Below, piece by piece: positions 1 to 11,101 of a stretch of 64,000 nucleotides of DNA (the first letter of the stretch is position 1; each line of letters opens with the position of its first letter). The translations under genes were made by a program, and so were the position numbers. The DNA is from Malus domestica (taxonomy: Eukaryota > Streptophyta > Magnoliopsida > Rosales > Rosaceae): NCBI RefSeq assembly GCF_042453785.1, contig NC_091668.1, positions 20,309,001 to 20,373,000 on the forward strand. Direction: 5' to 3'. The notes under the pieces were generated by a model. That model was not told the DNA's origin, searched no databases, and saw only the letters and a program-made list of their open reading frames with translations.

Positions 1-1060
1 TTGTAAAGTAATAAAACAAGGACATTTATGGAGGAACGAGATAATCTGTGTTTTTTTATTACAGGGTTATGAATCTTGAGTCATCAAAGCCTTTTTGACT
101 CTGCCTGGCCCAATCGCCCTATGCGACTAGCACTTCAAAGGCGAAACTCTCGTCGTAGTTTGGTGACCTAAGGGGATTTTAGTCTTTTGATTAGTGTAGG
201 GGTCACAAGAGAGCAGAGCATACTACCTTGCCATAGTCACGAGTCTTTTTATAGTCGCGACTGTTGTCATAGTCAACAAGGTTGAAGCTTCCAGTTAAAA
301 ACTTGGAATTGGAAGGGCGATCCTCCCGCCGAACTAACCATACCGCAAACCGACTATTGTCATAGGATTTTGTTATGCTTATCATCTCTTCTCAAATCCT
401 ACAAAATCTCTTATTGAAAGAAATCCTTCAAAATCTATGAATTTTTTAATACCTATAGATTTGCATGGACTCTATAAAAATCTTGAAATCCGAGTTGACT
501 ACACCAAGATTCTAAAGTATTTTAAAATTCTTTAATTGACTACCCCTATATTTGAAATGATTCTTTTAAAATCTATTAAAATCCTAATTGACTATACCAT
601 GATTAGTTTAAACAGAAAGAAGTGATCAAGGTGTCTAATTTTGCCTTCACTGAATGACGCTCTAGAGGAGTGTTTATCTGATCATAATTTATGTTTACTC
701 AAGCTGTTGGAATAAATATAATTGCCGAAGAAAATGATCACTGTGCCTCATTTACTATGTTTTTTCTTCTTTTTTTTTTCTTTTCAGAAAGGCGATCATT
801 TCAAAGCTCCCCTTTTTTCTATATTTGAATCTTCCAAGTTCTCTGATTTTTGACATTTTCTTCACGTTTCTACTTTAAGATCGCATGAATTTTACTTTAA
901 TGTCTCTCATGCACTTTAAACTTGTGTTATTAGAATCTAGGATTGTTTTATAATTCTGGGTTCTAAAAAGTTTCACTTTTTGAGTAATTTGTGTATAATT
1001 TAATAGTTCATAGCCAATAGAAATTAAGTCTTTTGCTTTTTTTGGTATTTTCTATTTTGG
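1..1060. other. AT-rich intergenic DNA, no gene seen
   Basis: No convincing coding region was found on either strand. The stretch at about 420-600 has several short, similar phrases around 'attgactac' and looks like a decayed interspersed repeat, but no clean ends or target duplication could be placed. The only open frames are short and have no recognisable motif. Confidence 0.4.
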
Positions 1061-1064
1061 ATTC

Positions 1065-1450
1065 TTAGACCAACTCCAACGGTGGATTAAAAGCTTAATT
1101 ACTCTCCAAAATTTCCCCCCAAACTCACTCCAACCCAAGGGGAAAATTTAGACTAAATGCTAAATGCTAAACCAAGGCCAGATTCCATTCGAAATTTAGA
1201 TCAGAAATCGGAATTTACATTTTTCAATATTTATCGGAATTTAAATTTTTTTAGATTAAAATGTTCATAAAATTAATTTACGATAGTCTACATATTTATT
1301 TAACAAAAAAAATAGCCTAAGTTCATTCTTTAATAATCCCGGACTAAAATTTTAGGCTAGAACGATTGGAGCAGAAAAACTGTTTTTGAGCTAAAAGCTA
1401 AATTTTTCGGGTTAAAATATTTAGCTTTTAGTCTAAGAGATGGTCTTGGG
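1065..1450. mobile_element. Possible degenerate TIR/MITE-like element
   Basis: The left end reads agaccaactccaacggtgg and the right end contains agtctaagagatggtct, which is loosely its reverse complement. The interior repeats 'ctaaaagctaaat' in both orientations. The ends are too diverged to fix a target duplication, so this is only a suggestion of a non-autonomous element. Confidence 0.3.
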
Positions 1451-1554
1451 GGAGGACACATATCTTTTTGTCTTTAGAGAAATGAGAACCAACTTTTTAT
1501 GGGTCCCAACTTGTTCAAATTGTTACCCAGTAGTCATAAAGCAAAAAGATTTAG

Positions 1555-1614
1555 CCTTTTGGACCTTAGCTATAGCCAGGAGACCCTTTTGGACCTTAGC
1601 TATAGCCAGGAGAC
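1555..1614. repeat. Two exact tandem copies of a 30-bp unit
   Basis: The unit beginning ccttttggaccttagctata occurs twice back to back with a 30-bp period. The copies look identical, so the duplication is recent. No coding function is apparent. Confidence 0.85.
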
Positions 1615-2466
1615 CGTGTCAGTATTCTAAACCCATCGAGCAATGTTATGTGGGATAGTTGAAACCCCCGACAGTGTTTGATTGGGTTGAAATATTGTGA
1701 GATTGGTGTCCTAGTTGTAGGTATGTGGTGTGAGGATTTGTCTTCTGTATATGAACTGCAATTCAGATGTTTGATGCTACAAGTTTGAACAGATATTATG
1801 TTAAAATGATAGAAATGAATGGAATTTGGTTTCAACACTAATTATTGGATCGAAACAATTATTGGGTGTGCTGGATTTAGGTCGGTTTGAATGGGCATTT
1901 TTGTGATTTGCTTGGTACTGAGATCTACTCTACGACTTCATTAGCCGGTACTTGGTACTCCCTTGCATTGGTTTTTTGTTGGTGTTGTTAAACTGTGTGG
2001 TGCTACCGATAAAGTTGAGCAAATGATCGTTCTGCAGTGTAACTATACTCTTCTGTTGAAGAAAAACTTGGCCCTTTTTGTGTCATCTTACTTGATGACA
2101 AGTAGAAAAACAAAGTGTACATTCTCCCAATTGTTTAGAATAATCAATGACATCATTCATTGATTCTATAATCTTAATATGTAAAATAATAAATATGTTT
2201 AGGTAACGTACTGTCATCAAATTTCATGTGTATTTTTTTTTTTAAGATTTGACTTTTTCTTATTAGAGCTCAAAGAATTGTCATAATTTGTTCGTATACA
2301 AATGTTTTGATATTTTTTGACACCCGGATTGGTTAGGATTCACTTTCAGAGTACAAATAGCATTTCAGCGTTTGTAGCATCAGTAATTGCATTATATTCT
2401 CCACTGCATTTGTTCCTCTCGTTTTTAGCGTTCTGAATCAACATTTGGATTTTGTTATTGTTATTT

Positions 2467-2661
2467 ATGAAGTCGCTTCAAGAGGAATCAAGGCTGTGGT
2501 TATGGAGTAAGGGTGCCGGGGGACGAATGACACTGAACCCAGACGAAGTATATCAAATAATAGAACAAGCAGTGCCACTACTTCGTTTAAGGAAGTCTTT
2601 AAGTTTTTCACGTGTTCAACCTTCTCAAATAGATGATGGCAATGAAAGTGAATGTGTGTCA
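2467..2661 (+). pseudogene. 5' part of a plant reading frame split by a copia insertion
   Basis: From ATG 2467 the frame encodes a peptide with non-repetitive composition (for example LNPDEVYQIIEQAVPLLRLR and an acidic DDGNESECVS stretch). The frame is also open upstream back to a stop at 2434. It runs directly into the TGTCA target site of the copia element. If the element and one TGTCA copy are ignored, the frame continues without shift or stop at 7390 (SEAGDIGDRALHSNGH...). This strongly suggests one ancestral exon. I do not recognise the protein family and saw no catalytic motif or membrane segment. Neighbouring exons could not be placed, and whether the locus was already a pseudogene before insertion is unknown. 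Confidence 0.55.
2657..2661. repeat. Target-site duplication TGTCA of the 2.7-7.4 kb copia element (left)
   Basis: TGTCA immediately precedes the left LTR and recurs at 7385-7389 immediately after the right LTR. A 5-bp duplication is the normal size for a Ty1/copia integrase. Confidence 0.9.
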
Positions 2662-3152
2662 TGTATGCAATATATAATCGCCATGAACCAAAGATCATAG
2701 ACATGCCATTAAGTCACGAGAACAAGAACATCAATTATAGTTAATGAAGACAGAATCACAAGAAACATACCTGCAGCTGCTGATGAAGATGATGAAGCCA
2801 TATTGGCCTCTTAACAATTAACCTTCTCCTCTTTAACAATAACCAGTACGCTCTCTGAGAATAGGTCTAAGATCAATATGAGCCGTGTATTGTAAGAGCA
2901 GTGGCTAGTGTTTATATACTCACTATAATCCTTACTGTTCTCCTAATAGAATCAGTATAGGACTCGATTATCTATTCCATATGTATAAACACAATCTCAA
3001 TCCACGTTCAAGTCACCAATACTCAAACCGTCATAAGTACTCTCAATCCTACAAGAATTAGGATTACTTATAGCCTGTTAACTTAGACTTTTCCATCTCA
3101 ATTCATACACTACAACTGGACACAATGTCAATTTCATACTCATATTCTAACA
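2662..3152 (-). repeat. Copia LTR (3' LTR of the minus-strand element)
   Basis: 491 bp, plus-strand ends TGTATGCAAT and ATTCTAACA, giving the canonical TG...CA. It matches 6894-7384 along its full length with the same length and only scattered substitutions. Confidence 0.95.
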
Positions 3153-3724
3153 TTCTCCCACTTGAGCATGAAATGTAACAACTAGTTTTTTGAATTATGG
3201 AAGTGATCACCAAGTCTAATTTAACAAAGACGCCTATCTTCACATTCAAATTTACCTATACATTTCAAAGCACAGGAAACTAGAACTTCATCTGTACATT
3301 CACAGAATTAATTCAAGAATCACAAAAATACTTCAATTTGCATATTGTAAACATGTGCATAATATAAAGTCATATCATATGACTCCCACTGATCTCAACA
3401 AAACTGAATAACCTCAGCTAATCAATGCAAAACCAATAGTTCCAGAAAAGCCTCAACAAAACTACAGTCGATTTTCTAGCAAATCAAACTATTGTTCATA
3501 AATTTTGTCTTCTGGCATAATCAATCACCCATAATGGAAAGATTGAACCCTTATTGAAAACCAAAATAACAAGAAGAAAAAGAAATAAGCTGGAACACTA
3601 CCTAAACAAATTATACCAGCATGTCATACTAGCTAACTAACTTGTACCTCAAGGTCCACAGCTTCAGCATCCAAGAACAATCAAGGAAGCACTAAATGCA
3701 GTCCTCAAAGCTTTGATTACTTGT

Positions 3725-4440
3725 TCACTCCCACTTGTCAAAAGACTCTAAAACTCCCATCTTCATAACATGTCCCTTGAACACATTATTTGGCAGTGCT
3801 TTTGTAAGTGGATCTGCATTCATCAAACTGGTTGCCAAATACAAAATTTCAATTTCTCCTTTCTTGACAACTTCTCTAACCTTAAGAAATTTAACATCCA
3901 TCAATCTCGAGGATGAAGTCCTTTTATTATTCTTAGAAAAGAACACAGTAGTGTTATTGTAATAGAACATCTTCACAGGTCCCTTCACAGAATCTACAAT
4001 CCTCATCTCACTGACAAAATTCCTATGCCAAACTGCTTGCTTCATCCCTTCAAAACAAGCAACAAACTCGGCTTCCATTGTAGAAGTTGATACAATGGTT
4101 TGCTTGACACTTTTCCATGAAACAGCAACTCCATTCAACATAAATACATAGCCACTGGTGGACTTTCTTTCATCACTATCACCCCCGAGTCTGTGAATCC
4201 CACTAACTCCAATGAATTTTCTCTGCCATACACTGGCATATGTCCCTTTGTTCTCAACAAATATCTTAGAACTTTCTTTGCAGCAACCCAGTGAGCCTCT
4301 CCCGGATTTGATTGAAACCTTTCTAACACACCAACAATAAACGCCAAATCTGGTCTGGTGCAAATGTTAGCATACATGAGACTACCAACTAATGAAGCGT
4401 AAGGTTTTGACTTCATTAAATTTGCCTCATGCTCACTCTT
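3725..4440 (-). pseudogene. Copia RNase H domain, C-terminal end of Pol (broken)
   Basis: Minus-strand frames encode the classic Ty1/copia Pol C-terminus: RPDLAF, the STSGYVF block, [19 protein letters not shown], and [11 protein letters not shown] near the end. The domain normally degrades the RNA strand of the RNA:DNA hybrid during reverse transcription. Two overlapping frames are needed to cover it, so at least one frameshift is present. It ends close to the left LTR, as expected for the 3' end of pol. Confidence 0.85.
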
Positions 4441-4875
4441 GGGACACTGGTCTTTTGAAACGTACCCCAATCTTTTACGCCAAAGCATGAAAGAGTGACC
4501 AAAACCGTGCATCCTCTTAGTTGTGACATGTAAAACTTGTGGGTGACTCAGTTCTAATGTGCATTGTAATCTCCATAGGTGATCAAACATGAATGCTTTA
4601 CCAATTAAAGACCCTTTGAAGAAAAACTTAATACATTTGTCATCACCAATGAACACATACTTCTGTTTAACCAATTTTGATGCAGATATTAGGCTTCTTC
4701 TCATGGTGGGGACATATAAGACACTATCCAATTGCATTATGAAGCCTGTGTTTAACTTTAGTCTAACCATCCCAACAGCTTCTACATCTACCCTTGTCCC
4801 TTCTCCAACATAAACGTTGAAACAATTAGTTTCCTTTTGTTTCTCAAAACCATGTAATGAATTTGTGATGTGCAT
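4441..4875 (-). pseudogene. Copia protease-to-GAG-pre-integrase remnant fused to RNase H by deletion
   Basis: The frame carries a protease-like stretch (HITNSLHGF), a YVPTMRRSLISASKL segment and the GAG-pre-integrase signature LWRKRLGYVSKDQCPKSE. It then passes, still open, into [20 protein letters not shown], which belongs just upstream of RNase H. In complete copia elements integrase and the reverse-transcriptase palm lie between these points, so a deletion has joined the two regions near 4440. Confidence 0.8.
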
Positions 4876-4967
4876 TGATGTACCTGTGTCTAATCACCAT
4901 GAATTAATAGGAATCTCAATGAGATTTGACTTTTCACAGACATACACATCAGCCTTCCCTTTAGCCC

Positions 4968-5240
4968 TTAACCATTCTTTAAAATTTTCACAACCTTTCT
5001 ACAATGACCCTTGGTTTTGCAGTGATGACATCTGACTTTCTCTATGTTTTTAGTCTTCACTTTAAAATTGTTAGGTTTAGGGGAATTGAAATTCTTAGCA
5101 GACACAACAGATTTATCATCATACTTGAATTTAGAGATTTTACCAGAATTGAAGTTCTTCCCCTTGGTAGATTGCACAAGGTTAATCAATTCTGCTTCTT
5201 TGTTTTTTCTCCTGCTTTTGTCAATCTTCTTCTTGCACAC
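4968..5240 (-). pseudogene. Copia Gag zinc-knuckle segment
   Basis: The minus-strand peptide is lysine-rich and contains CHHCKTKGHCRK, the first part of a CX2CX4HX4C nucleocapsid knuckle that binds element RNA. The final cysteine is not in the expected position, so the knuckle may be damaged. It lies between the Gag core and protease remnants, the standard copia order. Confidence 0.75.
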
Positions 5241-5333
5241 ATTGAGCTATAAGCTCATCCACTGTCCAAGTCTTGTCTTGTGTGTTGTAAGAGACTTTCA
5301 GTGGAATGAACTTCAATGGCAAGGCTTGCAGGA

Positions 5334-5785
5334 TCATAAAACAAGCTGCTTCTCACAAATTTTCATGTCTAGTGAATTGAGTTTCTTGGCTGCATCAGTC
5401 ATCTTCATGATGTGATCCCTAATTGATCCTCCCCCTTCAAATTTATAAGTGGTGAGAAGAGTCATGTATTGAGCAATCTCTCCCTTCTGTGATACTTTGA
5501 ACTTGCCTTCAATTGCCTCGAGATAATCAGATGCAAGGTTACATATCTTTATACCTCCTCGCACAGTCTCTATCATTGCACTTTCCAATATTAAAAGTGC
5601 AACCTTATTTGCCCTTGTCCACCTTTCAAAATCAACTTTTTTGCTTTAGTGCTCTTATCAGTAAGAGGTGCAGGTTGCAGTGTATCAAGTGCAATGTCGT
5701 ACTCATTGAGTGTCAGAAGCAACTCAATCTCTCTTCTCCATTTTTTGTAGTTGCTTCCATCAGTGAGTATTGGCGCTGAAGCCAA
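5334..5785 (-). pseudogene. Copia Gag core (DUF/UBN2-type), frame-broken
   Basis: Two minus-strand frames (5591-5785 and 5334-5588) together cover the plant copia Gag: LTDGSNYKKWRREIELLLTL at the start, then IEGKFKVSQKGEIAQYMTLL and GSIRDHIMKMTDAAKKLNS. A frame change with a stop at about 5590 separates them. Gag forms the virus-like particle. This copy would give only truncated products. Confidence 0.8.
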
Positions 5786-6369
5786 GTTAATTGATTTGAG
5801 TGAAGCTGCATCATCATCAATGAAATCAGCACTATGAATCTTAAATGATTCCTAATTTCTATTTACTTCACTCTGAATCATACACAATGAACCAATTTAA
5901 TCATATATATAGCCTTACTAAAAGGAAGACATATATAGAATAAACAACCCATTGTGCTTTTTGCAGATAAGTCCATATTCAAAAGGAATGCCAATGAATT
6001 TTGCAGCACATGTATGCGACTTTCTGCAGCAGCTCAATTTATACAATCGCATAGATTTTCCTGATACCATATATCAATAGCAGCGGAAGTAATCATAAAG
6101 TACGAAAACATTAAGCAAGTTTCAACAATTTATAATCGTGTTCCTAAATTCCACAATCCTTTAATCTTGCTATCTAACCCTAGAATTATTTTAAACTGTA
6201 AGGAAAATCTCAACAAACAACAGATCAATTCAAATCAACATACATACCTTTGCAGCATCGACAACAAGTTTTGGCGTGTTAGCCGAAGGTGATTGATTGT
6301 TGTGTTCAATCGCAAGAATCGCAATGATGCGTGAGGAACCATGGAAAAGACCCAAAAAGGGGCTAACGG

Positions 6370-6689
6370 CTAGTTTGGTATTGCCGTTCTTTGAAAAAAA
6401 ACTGTTGGGAAAATAAGCGGCTGTGCTGTGAGAAGAAGCGTAAACATTTTTGTAAAAGTGCTTTTGAAAAAAAAAAAACAGTCTGATAGTTGGTCTTTTC
6501 ATTAAAGGAGCACAGTTTTCCAAAGCTGTAAATAGCAGCTTCAGCTTTTTTCTTTGATTTCAGCTTATTCTCACAGCAACTTTCAAAATAAGCTTTTTTT
6601 TTTTCAGTTTACCAAACACCTAAAACTCTCACAGCTTTTTTTCATGGGTGTTTTTTTTATAAGCACCTAACTCCCAAACCATCCCTAAT
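6370..6689. mobile_element. MITE-like insertion inside the copia 5' untranslated region
   Basis: The sequence is flanked by gctaacgg (6362-6369) and actaacgg (6690-6697), a 7-of-8 match consistent with an 8-bp hAT duplication. Both ends share a GTTTGG block in inverted orientation, and the interior is rich in 'cagctt/aagctg' motifs. Terminal repeats are imperfect, so the class is tentative. Confidence 0.5.
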
Positions 6690-6893
6690 ACTAACGGTCA
6701 TATAGCACTTTTAGTGTTAGCACAATAAACGACGTCGTTTTGTATTTTATTTTATTTTATAGTCAGCAAGGTGTAAAAGTGATGTTTTCTGGTTTTGGGT
6801 TTCGATAGTTCTTAATGCACACCCAATCTCTTAAGTTCTTGATCAAAACAATCGGTCTTAACAGCTATAATCACCCCTGGCTCTGATACCACA

Positions 6894-7384
6894 TGTAAGC
6901 AATATATAATCGCCATGAACCAAAGATCATAGACATGCCATTAAGTCACGAGAACAAGAACATCAATTACAGTTAATGAAGACAGAATCACAAGAAACAT
7001 ACCTGCAACTGCCGATGAAGATGATGAAGCCATATTGGCCTCTTAACAATTAACCTTCTCCTCTTTAACAATAACCAGTACGCTCTCTGATAATAGGTCT
7101 AAGATCAATATGGGCCGTGTATTGTAAGAGCAGTGGCCAGTGTTTATATACTCACTATAATCCTTACTGTTCTCCTACTAGAATCAGTGTAGGACTCAAT
7201 TATCTATTCCATATGTATAAACACAATCTCAATCCACATTCAAGCCACCAATACTCAAACCGTCATAAGTACTCTCAATCTTACAAGAATTAGGATTACT
7301 TATAGCCTGTAAACTTAGACTTTTCCATATCAATTCATACTCTACAACTGGACACAATGTCAATTTCATACTCATATTCTAACA
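6894..7384 (-). repeat. Copia LTR (5' LTR of the minus-strand element)
   Basis: Begins TGTAAGCAATA on the plus strand and ends ATTCTAACA, followed by the target duplicate TGTCA. The initiator tRNA-Met primer site lies immediately to its left, identifying this as the 5' LTR of a minus-strand element. Confidence 0.95.
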
Positions 7385-7654
7385 TGTCAGAGGCAGGTGA
7401 TATTGGGGATCGGGCTCTTCACAGCAACGGGCACAGTGAGAGTGGCAGCATCCACTTTTTTCCTTCAGAGGGCATTCAACTCCAATCCGATGGGTTTTGG
7501 GGTCGCTACCTTGTTACATCCAGAGCAATTTCCCTTGTCTCTCCCTTGCCAGAGGAAATCATATCTCCTCTTTCCCCTGATGCGATCATACACGAGGACA
7601 AAAAGCAAATGAGCTTTTCGGTTGATATTTTTCTTATTGTATGTAATCTTTGTT
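7385..7654 (+). pseudogene. 3' part of the reading frame split by the copia insertion
   Basis: Continues the frame interrupted at 2661. Codons from 7390 read SEAGDIGDRALHSNGHSESG and then a mixed hydrophobic stretch including ISLVSPLPEEIISPLSPDAI. The open frame runs to a stop at about 7654, though the true exon probably ends earlier at an intron I cannot place (gt sites exist near 7621 and 7640). The product is not recognised. Confidence 0.5.
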
Positions 7655-7659
7655 AGAGA

Positions 7660-8690
7660 TCCTTGACCATGTACAGGAGATTTGGTTGCTTTTTCATTGA
7701 TCAGGAAAGGAACAAAGTCAAACATGTTTGAGTTTTTCGCCCCTTTTGGTTGGATCATGCTAGTAACATAAAGTTATTGTGCTTGTATATGCAGGAAAAT
7801 AAAATAAGATTACCAAACTTCTTGGATAATGGTTCATGCATGGTTCATTTAGCTGTTTTTGGCATTCTTGGGGTAACGCACCTGACTTTGTTTCTCACTG
7901 TATACCAAAGTGCATTTTTATTTGAATCCCAATACATATTGAGTTCATAGATGTTGTCGCATTCGTTTGACAAAATTTGGATTTTCAAATGCTTGGGGAA
8001 GAATACAATAGCCATATTCTTGTCTTTACAATTGAGATAACTAGATCTTATCATGAATTACAAAAAATTTCCTTGCTAAAAATATTATTATTATTATTAA
8101 AGAAAACTAATGAAAAATGCTTTAAATATTTGCATTTTGATCAAAAACCATTTACTAACTTTATTTAATGATAAAGATAAAAAAACATTAAAAAATAAAC
8201 ATAAAAACAAAACCACATGTGCTAGCACGCATACTCCCTCCCCACCCCAAACTCTTTTTTTCTGTTGTCTTACGAGTTTTTTTTTTCTTTCTTTCTTTCT
8301 TTCTTATACTCTCCAGCCTCCATCCAACCTTCCCCAGAATTTTCCCAATTCCCCTTCGTTCAGGGTTTTATCTGCAATTTCCAATTTTTAATCATGCATG
8401 ATGCACATCGGGCATCTCTTAGAGTATTTTCACTGAAGAAGAAAGCCCCGATGCTCGTGCAAAAACGTCGGCGTCAAGTGTTGCAGTTTAGCCTCGCTTT
8501 ACTCCACGGCTTTTCTGTGTCAAATGGACCGCTACATCTCCCACAAAAACCCTAAATCTTTTATTTCTTCTTCTTCTTAGAATAAAAGAAAGACTTCAAA
8601 TTTAATACATTTTCCAGTTTTATTTTTGTAATGTTGTTTCCCACGCCCCCTCCTTTTCCACTATTTTTTCTCTCCGTTGTCTTAAGAGTT
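7660..8690. other. Non-coding stretch with a pyrimidine-rich tract
   Basis: No supported gene. It contains a T/CTTT-rich run at about 8256-8305 and a short open frame at 8390-8555 with no recognisable domain. A small 5'-leader-like arrangement (pyrimidine tract then ATG) is visible but too weak to call a gene. Confidence 0.35.
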
Positions 8691-8699
8691 CGTTTGTTT

Positions 8700-9000
8700 T
8701 ACTTAATAACTAAACACTATTTATGAAACCGGACAAAGAAAGAGACTATTTATGAGACTGGACTCAATATAACTAAGCACTATTTATGAAATATGACCAA
8801 GAACTATGCACTACTTATGAAACTGGACCAATAAATAGTGTAGTACTATTTAATTTCATAAATAGCGTTTAGTTTCATAAATGGTGTTTCAGTTTCATAA
8901 ATCATGTTTCAGTTTCATAAACAGTGTTTCAGTTTCATAAATAGTATTCAATTTCATAAATAGTGTTCAGTTTCATAAACAGTGTTTGTGATGAAAGTCA
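8700..9000. repeat. Inverted array of actatttatgaaact-type units
   Basis: On the left, units of the form cactatttatgaaactgga repeat several times. From about 8860 the same unit appears in the opposite orientation (gtttcataaatagtgtt) at least seven times. This arrangement is the same in kind as the larger array at 24615-26475, and the two probably belong to one foldback-like repeat family. Confidence 0.7.
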
Positions 9001-9330
9001 TTTTTTAAAATTTATTATTATTATTATTAAAATTGTGTCATTTTCATTAAAATTTAAGCACATTTGTCCATTTTATTAAAATTTAAGGGTTTTTCATTAA
9101 TATTTAAATCATTTTCATTAAATAAAGTTATAACATGATTTTTGGTTAAAATAAACTTCATTCAAGCCATTTTCATTAATGCTTCCTTATAATATAGTAT
9201 AGCAAGCGATTTTGGTATTACTTTTTTAACCGCCTAGATTTTGAAATGAATATTTTACCAATTTATGAAAAGCATCACTTAATACTAGGATTTAGTAAAA
9301 TTCTTTTTACTTGTAAGTGATAAGTTATTT

Positions 9331-10044
9331 AGAGCATCTATAATGGAGCCCCTGATGGAGTCTCTACAACTGTATAGTCTCTAAATATTGGGACAAAAGG
9401 CTTCCAATGGACCGGAATTGAAATCCTCAAGGTATCTCAGTATATAGGGACTTGTCAGATACCTCAAAAAAATTCTCAAATATAAAGACTACATATAGGG
9501 ACTCAAAAAGTGGACCCCATATTAATTTGAGTTGGAATGCTATTGCTCCTTGTGTTTTGGTCTTTATTTTTTGAACCCACCCACGTGGGACATCTTCCCA
9601 TTTAATTTATCCCGTATTTTTTTTTTTGAACAAACTCGGTATTTATCTACACTAAGGGGAATGGAGGTATGCTAAGCTTCATAATGGCCTAGTAATAATA
9701 TGGTTCAAATTTATTTTTAGAGAGAATAGAACTTAAGACTTTTCATTTGCAAGTGAAGAGGAATACCACTAAACTGTAGTACTAAGTGGCCTCATGTACT
9801 TTTTTTTTAATAACTCTTGAAAAATCAATGGCAAAGATAATTTTTTTTTTAAATTTTAATCAATGGTCATAGTACTCCAACAAAAAGAACAATAATTTTT
9901 TTAATTATTAGTCCTTGTATTTAGGTATTATACTATAAGGATTTCCCATTGCGAACAATATTCTTTTAGGGATTCGAATATTCCTTAAAAAACCCCTAAA
10001 TAAGTCCTCAAAGTTAGTGGTGAGACTCTTATTGGAGATGCTCT
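9331..10044. mobile_element. TIR element with AGAGCATC ends, host of a nested SINE
   Basis: The left end AGAGCATCTATAATGGAGCC and the right end ...TTGGAGATGCTCT are inverted copies, and the 'ggagtctc/gagactc' motif inside them also pairs. A related element with agagcatctccag at its left end lies at 30451. No transposase remains. A SINE (9627-9790) is inserted within it. Confidence 0.65.
9627..9790 (-). mobile_element. tRNA-derived SINE
   Basis: On the minus strand it begins gccacttagtactacagttt with an A-box-like segment, followed by a B-box-like gttctattctc. It ends in an aaca/tattta tail. The same body recurs at 11685, 27905, 30342 and 52500, which defines a family. Such elements are transcribed by RNA polymerase III and moved by LINE enzymes. 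Confidence 0.7.
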
Positions 10045-10144
10045 TAGGCCTTTCACAGCAATACCAATGTATTGAATTCATATAGAAATCACTCCTAGAG
10101 TGAGCTAGAAAATTTGAGTGTGTGTTATAGGTATCAATCATAGG

Positions 10145-10841
10145 CAGTGTTCCAAAAATTAGCCTAGGCGGCCTCCTAGGCGCTAGGCGGTGAAGGCCCG
10201 TCACGATTTAGGGTAAATCGTTTCGAAAAATCAATCTAGAGCTAGGCGGTCCTAGGAGGGCTAGGCAGCACTTAGGCGGTCCTAGGTGGGCTAGGCAGCA
10301 CCTAGGCAGTCCTAGGCGGTTTGTTTGTTTGTTTTTTTTAATTAATTGTGTGCTTTTTTAATTTTTATTTATTTTTATTAATTGTGTGCGTTTTTCTGTT
10401 TTTAGTTTCATAGTGGTATACTTATAAAAATAATGTACCTATTTTGTAAATGATGGATTGATTACAAGTTCATCCAATTGTGAAATGAATTGGAGCACTT
10501 TTGAGGGGATACATACAAAAAAAAGAAATAAACTAAATACTATAAGGTTAAATAATTTAGTCTATGTCAAATCCAATACAAGATCATGAACAAAAAGAAT
10601 TTAGTCTATCATCCAAGAATACTCCTCATTATGATTATATGCTTACTATCTTTTAAATATTGAACTTGTTGGATGGATGTTCTTTGTGTATTTTTCTGCT
10701 TCTATTTTTGTATTTTATCATTCTTTAAAAGTATTTTTTTTTCAAATGTAAAAATGCACTTATTTACAAAATATACAATAAAATTACATAAATTTTCCTT
10801 GGCCGCCTACACCTACACGTTTAGTATATTTTAGAACCTTG
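10145..10841. mobile_element. hAT-type miniature element with CTAGG-rich subterminal repeats
   Basis: Ends CAGTGTTCCAAAA and (reverse-complemented) CAAGGTTCTAAAA are near-matching terminal inverted repeats. The flanks atcatagg (10137-10144) and attatagg (10842-10849) form an 8-bp target duplication matching at 7 positions, the size made by hAT transposases. Just inside the left end, a unit containing ctaggcggtcctagg is repeated in tandem and is itself nearly palindromic. No transposase gene is present. Confidence 0.8.
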
Positions 10842-11101
10842 ATTATAGGTCTCAGGCTTAGAATGCCTCACTTTTATATATGGGTATCAGATTCCCCAAT
10901 TCTAATTTGGAAGGCCTTGTGTAATTTGAAGAGAGCCTGATTTTTGTTTTTCTTTTCTTTTCGAGTAGGTTCAAGTACTGTCAACTATTATTTGGTTGAG
11001 CGCGGAAATAAGCCCAGAAGAAAACAAAGACCAGTAATTGTAAGCATGCACGAAGAAATGAAAGAAGTTTCGATCAAATTAGGTGAATTACGAGAAAATT
11101 T

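Larger units (their letters stand above)
2662..7384 (-). mobile_element. Ty1/copia LTR retrotransposon, internally deleted, intact LTRs and TSD
   Basis: A complete insertion bounded by two 491-bp LTRs (2662-3152 and 6894-7384) and the 5-bp duplication TGTCA. It lies on the minus strand. A primer-binding site matching initiator tRNA-Met (plus-strand gctctgatacca) lies at about 6880-6891, beside the right-hand LTR. A purine-rich tract (minus strand aagtgggagaa) abuts the left LTR. The coding interior retains Gag, a zinc knuckle, the Gag-pre-integrase region and RNase H, but integrase and most of reverse transcriptase are missing and the frames are broken. It cannot be autonomous. By eye the two LTRs differ at roughly 16 of 491 positions, so the insertion is moderately old. 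Confidence 0.93.
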
